From assembly GCF_000422565.1 (NCBI RefSeq), contig NZ_AUMA01000018.1:1-54350 (forward strand): a DNA stretch of 54,350 nt, given 5' to 3'. Under the pieces are notes generated by a model that was not told the DNA's origin, did not search any database, and was given only the letters and a program-made list of their open reading frames with translations. The DNA is from Desulfovibrio aminophilus DSM 12254 (GTDB taxonomy: Bacteria; Desulfobacterota; Desulfovibrionia; Desulfovibrionales; Desulfovibrionaceae). Both the position numbers and the translations under genes were made by a program. Within the stretch, counting starts at the first letter, position 1; every line of letters starts with the position of its first letter. Positions 51,315 to 54,350 of the stretch are shown here, piece by piece.

Positions 51315-51322
51315 TAAAAAAA
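51315..51322. repeat. right 8-bp target site duplication of the IS (TAAAAAAA)
   Basis: This is identical to 50475-50482. Removing the IS and one copy restores the iclR 3' flank. Confidence 0.85.
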
Positions 51323-51658
51323 TGGCCGCCATCTATTGGACGATCTGGTTGATTTAATAAGGCATTGCTGCTGTCGGTGCAGCCAGTCAATTCCGTGTAT
51401 ACTTCGGCCACTCGCCCCCTCAGACGAATGGAGCAACGTTCGCTATAGCGCCAGTGACAATCTACAATTCCCTTGCGTTGATCGCTTCCACTCTCGAAAC
51501 GTGCGGACAGATGTATTCATACTCCAGGAGCCGCATGGTCAGAGATGGTCTTGTTTCATCGGAGCAAGGGGTGACGGTCTCAAGGTGGACAGGTTCAAGA
51601 GCTACGCCGCTCTCTCGGCCCAGACCAGATGAGATTCTTCCTCTGGATGGGGCCATTC
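51323..51658. other. gene-poor stretch after the IS
   Basis: These 336 bases would have followed iclR directly before the IS insertion. I see no domain, tRNA or clear terminator. Short open frames here have no ribosome binding sites and no family resemblance. Confidence 0.4.
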
Positions 51659-51991
51659 TCATATATCTTCATCGGTTTCTTGCCGCCAAAAACGGAATAT
51701 GGCTGGCGGGTATTGTAGAAGTTGAACCTCCAACCCAGAGTCTCTACTCCTAGCTGGCCCTAGAACAGGGGACTTTACAGTCGCTATAAGCCTCCCCAAC
51801 AGTCCCCATACCTCGTGATTCACCGCTGGCCGCGCCTTCGCCAAGCGACGACCAAACGCGGCCTCGCGCAACCACGCGGATACCGGCAAGCCGTATGTCA
51901 TGGCTCGTACTTGAGCCTCCGAATAATCATGCAGACTCAGGCGCACACCGACCGTGTGTTCCAACCGGCTTTGCTTCTTCGGTCGAGCCAT
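51659..51991 (-). CDS. MobC-like mobilisation/relaxosome protein, probably truncated
   Basis: This 110-residue protein begins MARPKKQSRLEHTVGVRLSL and continues YGLPVSAWLREAAFGRRLAK and RPAVNHEVWGLLGRLIATVK. This is the ribbon-helix-helix plus following helix of plasmid MobC proteins, which help the relaxase at the transfer origin. After about residue 75 the sequence (QLLQYPPAIFRFWRQETDED) no longer fits the family, so the end is probably replaced. No relaxase gene follows. GGAAGG lies upstream of the ATG. Confidence 0.6.
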   Translation of the reverse strand: MARPKKQSRLEHTVGVRLSLHDYSEAQVRAMTYGLPVSAWLREAAFGRRLAKARPAVNHEVWGLLGRLIATVKSPVLGPARSRDSGLEVQLLQYPPAIFRFWRQETDEDI

Positions 51992-52525
51992 CAGTCATGC
52001 CTTCCGGACGGCTGGTCGCCCCCCCGGCAGCCGGGGCGGCCCCGGCCGGGTCCGCGCCTTCCCTGGCCCAGTTGACCTCGCGCTTCGGCTGCCCTATATT
52101 TTGTTCAGCCGCTATGCTTGCCCCTTGGGTCGTCCGGGTGGAGGGGCCCAGGCCGGTATCCGGGGGACCTGGAAAGCTGGTCCCACGGGACGCAAGCAGG
52201 GCGGCTTTTTCTTTGTCCGTGTACAGCCTGGAGGGAGTAGACGGTGTACCCTCATTGGCCTTGTGGGAGGTCACGAGGTGCGGGCGGTGATCCTTATCCA
52301 CAAACAGCGTGGCCACATGGATGACCTGCCCCCCGCGTTCTCCCGGCACAACCCAGACGCGGGATTGCGTCCCTTTTTTCTTTTCCACGGCGCTGGGCGC
52401 GTAATCCCCCACCACGCGGGGGAAATCCAGCATATCCTGGCGCGTGACCTGCTGACCCTCCTTCTTGGGGTAAGGTTCCCCGGAGTCATGAATGATCTTG
52501 ACTAGACCATGTCCGCGCGCTCCGA
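51927..52525 (-). pseudogene. 3' remnant of a phage structural/polyvalent protein gene
   Basis: The minus strand codes VKIIHDSGEPYPKKEG, QDMLDFPRVVGDYAPSAV, RVWVVPGERGGQVIHVATLF and DKDHRPHLVTSHKANEG. This looks like the C-terminal nuclease-like part of large phage head or polyvalent proteins. It ends in a Gly/Ala/Pro-rich tail and overlaps the mobC start by 65 bases. No start codon is available upstream, where repeated copies of its KAALLASRGTSF segment follow. Confidence 0.55.
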
Positions 52526-52860
52526 GGCCCGGCTGACTTCATGTTTCAGCTAGTCTATATTCCGTTCAGCCGTGCTGCTCGACTCTCGGGAGGGAGAGGG
52601 GTTATTCCCCCGGGATGTATCCGAAGCGTCCACAAACGGGGCGCTCCGGGATTCGAGCAAGGCGGCTTTTCTTTGTCCGTATTCATTGACTCCATGTTTC
52701 AATCGCTCTATATTCGATCTGACGCTATGCTTGCCCCTTGGGATAAAACGTCACCACGCGGCCGGGTCGAGGCTCCCAAGCCGGTATCCGCGAAACCTTC
52801 AAAACTGGTTCCGCGGGACGCAAGCAGGGCGGCTTTTTTCTTCCCTCGTATTTCTGACGC
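52090..52860. repeat. three imperfect copies of a 130-170-bp segment
   Basis: Copies lie at about 52090-52225, 52540-52690 and 52690-52860. They share CTATATT, the GCTATGCTTGCCCCTTGGG block (copies 1 and 3), GCCGGTATCCG, and a closing GGGACGCAAGCAGGGCGGCTT (shorter in copy 2) with CTTTGTCCGT. On the minus strand copies 1 and 3 both code KAALLASRGTSF, DTGLG, STR and GASIA in order. Copies 2 and 3 are tandem; copy 1 is 315 bases away inside the phage remnant. Confidence 0.7.
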
Positions 52861-53092
52861 ATTAGACGCACCCCACGTTTTTGTTCTCACTTGAAATGCA
52901 CAGCCGCCCCCGAAAAAAACCTCGTTCTCAACTCTTTCCTCGACGCATTTTGCCCTCGACCTTTCAGCGCAGCCCTGGCCGGTCTGTATTCCGCCTATAT
53001 TCCGCCGGACCGCCCCTCGTGCCTGACCGTTCTCATCCTGCCTGCGCCCCCATCCAATCCCTCGCCCGCTTCTTATAAATTTTTCCCTCCGG
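52861..53092. other. gene-free stretch before the chemoreceptor
   Basis: I see no gene. The sequence is pyrimidine-rich on the plus strand, and TATATTCCG-type words from the repeat family occur again near 52990. It probably holds the right boundary of the island. No copy of the tRNA-Thr 3' end was found here. Confidence 0.35.
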
Positions 53093-53123
53093 TTGACGTT
53101 TCCACTCCAATTGGAGCTAATAT
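53093..53123 (+). promoter_or_regulatory. promoter-like boxes with internal palindrome before the chemoreceptor
   Basis: TTGACG (53093-53098) and TAATAT (53118-53123) are spaced 19 bases, slightly long. Between them lies a perfect 12-base palindrome CTCCAATTGGAG (53105-53116). A protein binding there could twist or block the promoter. Confidence 0.45.
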
Positions 53124-53154
53124 GAGCAAGTAATCACATTATGCCGGGGGGCCC

Positions 53155-54350
53155 ATGAAAAACATCAAGCTCGCCATCAAGCTTTTCGGAGGATTCCTGC
53201 TCACCGCCGCCATCACCCTGGCGGTGGGCGTCACGGCCTTCGTCCAGTTGTCAGGCCTCGCTTCCCAAAGCGCCGGGATCGCCACGGGAGACCTGCCCGG
53301 CGTACAGGAGTCGCTCACCGTGCGTGCGGAAATGTACGCCGTCGGGCAGGCGCTGCGGACTCTCATGAGCGCCGAGGTGGGACGCGAGGACCGTGCCCGC
53401 CAGTTCGCGAACATCGACAAGGCCAGGGACAGATACTCCTCGGCCTTTGATGCCTATGCCGCCCTGGACGTGTCCCCTGAAGCCGGGAAGCTCTTCGAGG
53501 ACGTGAAGAGCCGCGTGGCCGAAACCAAGTCCGCCAACGCGAAGGCGCTGGACATGGCCAAGCGGCTGGCCGAAAACGACATCCTGAAACCCGACGAACT
53601 GCAGGCGGACCTCCAACAATTCCGCGGCGACCACTACAAGCTGGAAGCGATGTTGGCCCAGGCGATCTTCTCCGGCAAGAGTTTCGAGGGCGGGGAAGAC
53701 CCCACGGCCTGCGCCTTCGGCAAATGGATGGCCTCGTTCAAGACGGAGAACAAGCTCCTCACGGAGCAATTGGAAAAGCTCAAGGCCCCCCACGCCGCGT
53801 TCCACAAATCGGTGGCGGACGCCAAGCAAGCCGTCCAGGAGGGGGATATCAACCGGGCCAAGACCGTGCTGCAGCAGGTCACCGTGCCCTCCGCCGAACT
53901 CGTCTTCGAACATTTCCGTGCAATGCGTGAGGAGGCGGCCAAGGCCCAGGAGCTCTTCAACGGCATGGCGACCGTGCTTTTCGGCGAGTCCCGGGAACGC
54001 ACGAACAACGTCATCGTCGCTGCCAACAAGCTGGCCGAGCACCACAAGGAAGAGGCCCAGAAAGCGTCCAAGGCCATGCTGTCCGACGCAGCCGCGGCCA
54101 AATTCATGACCCTGGCGGGCGTCGGCGTCGGTCTCGCCCTCTCCGTGCTTCTGGGGATATTCCTCACCCGGGCCATCACGGGTCCGGTTACCAAGGGAGT
54201 GGCCTTCGCCCAGGCCATGAGCCACGGCGACTTCACCAGCAGCCTGGACATCGACCAGAAGGACGAGATCGGCGTGCTGGCCCGCTCGCTCAACGAGATG
54301 GCCGACCGCCTGCGCGAGGTGGTGGCCGACGTGCGCGGGGCCACGGACAA
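53155..54350 (+). CDS. methyl-accepting chemotaxis protein with periplasmic CZB-like domain (partial)
   Basis: The first 398 residues are present: cytoplasmic MKNIKLAIKLFGG, TM1 (about 11-32), a periplasmic helical region, TM2 (about 319-338) and a HAMP domain (about 340-392). The signalling tip lies beyond the window. Residues 157-225 look like a chemoreceptor zinc-binding (CZB) domain: H160 (GDHYKL), C186 (CAFGKW), H213 and H217 (PHAAFH). CZB domains sense zinc or hypochlorous acid in known cases. GGGGGG before ATG 53155 is a weak ribosome binding site. Confidence 0.9.
   Translation, partial: MKNIKLAIKLFGGFLLTAAITLAVGVTAFVQLSGLASQSAGIATGDLPGVQESLTVRAEMYAVGQALRTLMSAEVGREDRARQFANIDKARDRYSSAFDAYAALDVSPEAGKLFEDVKSRVAETKSANAKALDMAKRLAENDILKPDELQADLQQFRGDHYKLEAMLAQAIFSGKSFEGGEDPTACAFGKWMASFKTENKLLTEQLEKLKAPHAAFHKSVADAKQAVQEGDINRAKTVLQQVTVPSAELVFEHFRAMREEAAKAQELFNGMATVLFGESRERTNNVIVAANKLAEHHKEEAQKASKAMLSDAAAAKFMTLAGVGVGLALSVLLGIFLTRAITGPVTKGVAFAQAMSHGDFTSSLDIDQKDEIGVLARSLNEMADRLREVVADVRGATD

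Noticed and set aside
53121-53132. three-codon frame ATG AGC AAG TAA before the chemoreceptor
   Set aside because: It is too short to support as a leader peptide without translation evidence.
51300-53150. right attachment site of the tRNA-Thr island
   Set aside because: I looked for a copy of the tRNA-Thr 3' end here and found none by eye. The right boundary remains unplaced.

Overview
The window looks like chromosome of a GC-rich sulfate-reducer-type deltaproteobacterium, most likely Desulfovibrionaceae. This rests on remembered gene order (ispE, tRNA-Gln, prs, rplY, pth, carD, rho) and on protein character (ADP-forming acyl-CoA synthetase, DRTGG protein, 2-oxoacid:ferredoxin oxidoreductase). 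No database was consulted.

Layout. (1) 1-2395 is the end of an integrative element lying against the 3' end of tRNA-Arg(CCT): a partial ADP-ribosylglycohydrolase, a small phage-type gene and a P4-type integrase preceded by 12-bp iterons. (2) 2396-32310 is ordinary core genome: a periplasmic Do-type protease, the ispE-tRNA-Gln-prs-rplY-pth-carD-rho block, a BepA-like protease, ribF, a ClC transporter, a macrodomain protein, hslVU, a DRTGG protein with an ADP-forming acyl-CoA synthetase, mobA-moeA, a minor-pilin operon whose largest product carries lectin and LamG domains, and a five-gene signalling operon (histidine kinase, three lone receivers, PEP-synthase-like protein). tRNA-Thr(CGT) closes it. 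(3) 32311 to about 53090 is a second acquired region starting with an integrase next to tRNA-Thr. Its first part (33400-37430) is a graveyard: type I-E-like CRISPR repeats without cas genes, trbB, copG and traG remnants of a conjugative element, a P-loop kinase gene, and a broken type I methylase/specificity gene. Its second part (37435-50477) is an intact catabolic block of lower GC. It ends with a complete IS1595-type element, a mobC-like fragment and repeated phage-protein remnants. (4) From 53155 a chemoreceptor gene runs off the right edge.

The catabolic block is the most interesting part. A minus-strand series (four-subunit 2-oxoacid:ferredoxin oxidoreductase, ADP-forming acyl-CoA synthetase, FAD amine/amino-acid oxidoreductase, RidA, MFS transporter, then lpxB and proC) diverges from a BCCT transporter followed by an IclR regulator. 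My inference is uptake of an amine or amino acid, FAD-dependent oxidation to an imine, RidA-assisted hydrolysis to a 2-oxoacid, oxidative decarboxylation to acyl-CoA with ferredoxin reduction, and ATP formation by the ADP-forming synthetase. The BCCT transporter lacks several Trp residues of the usual betaine-binding box, so its substrate may be unusual. A palindrome sits just past the -10 box of the catabolic promoter, and an 8-mer inside it recurs upstream of iclR.
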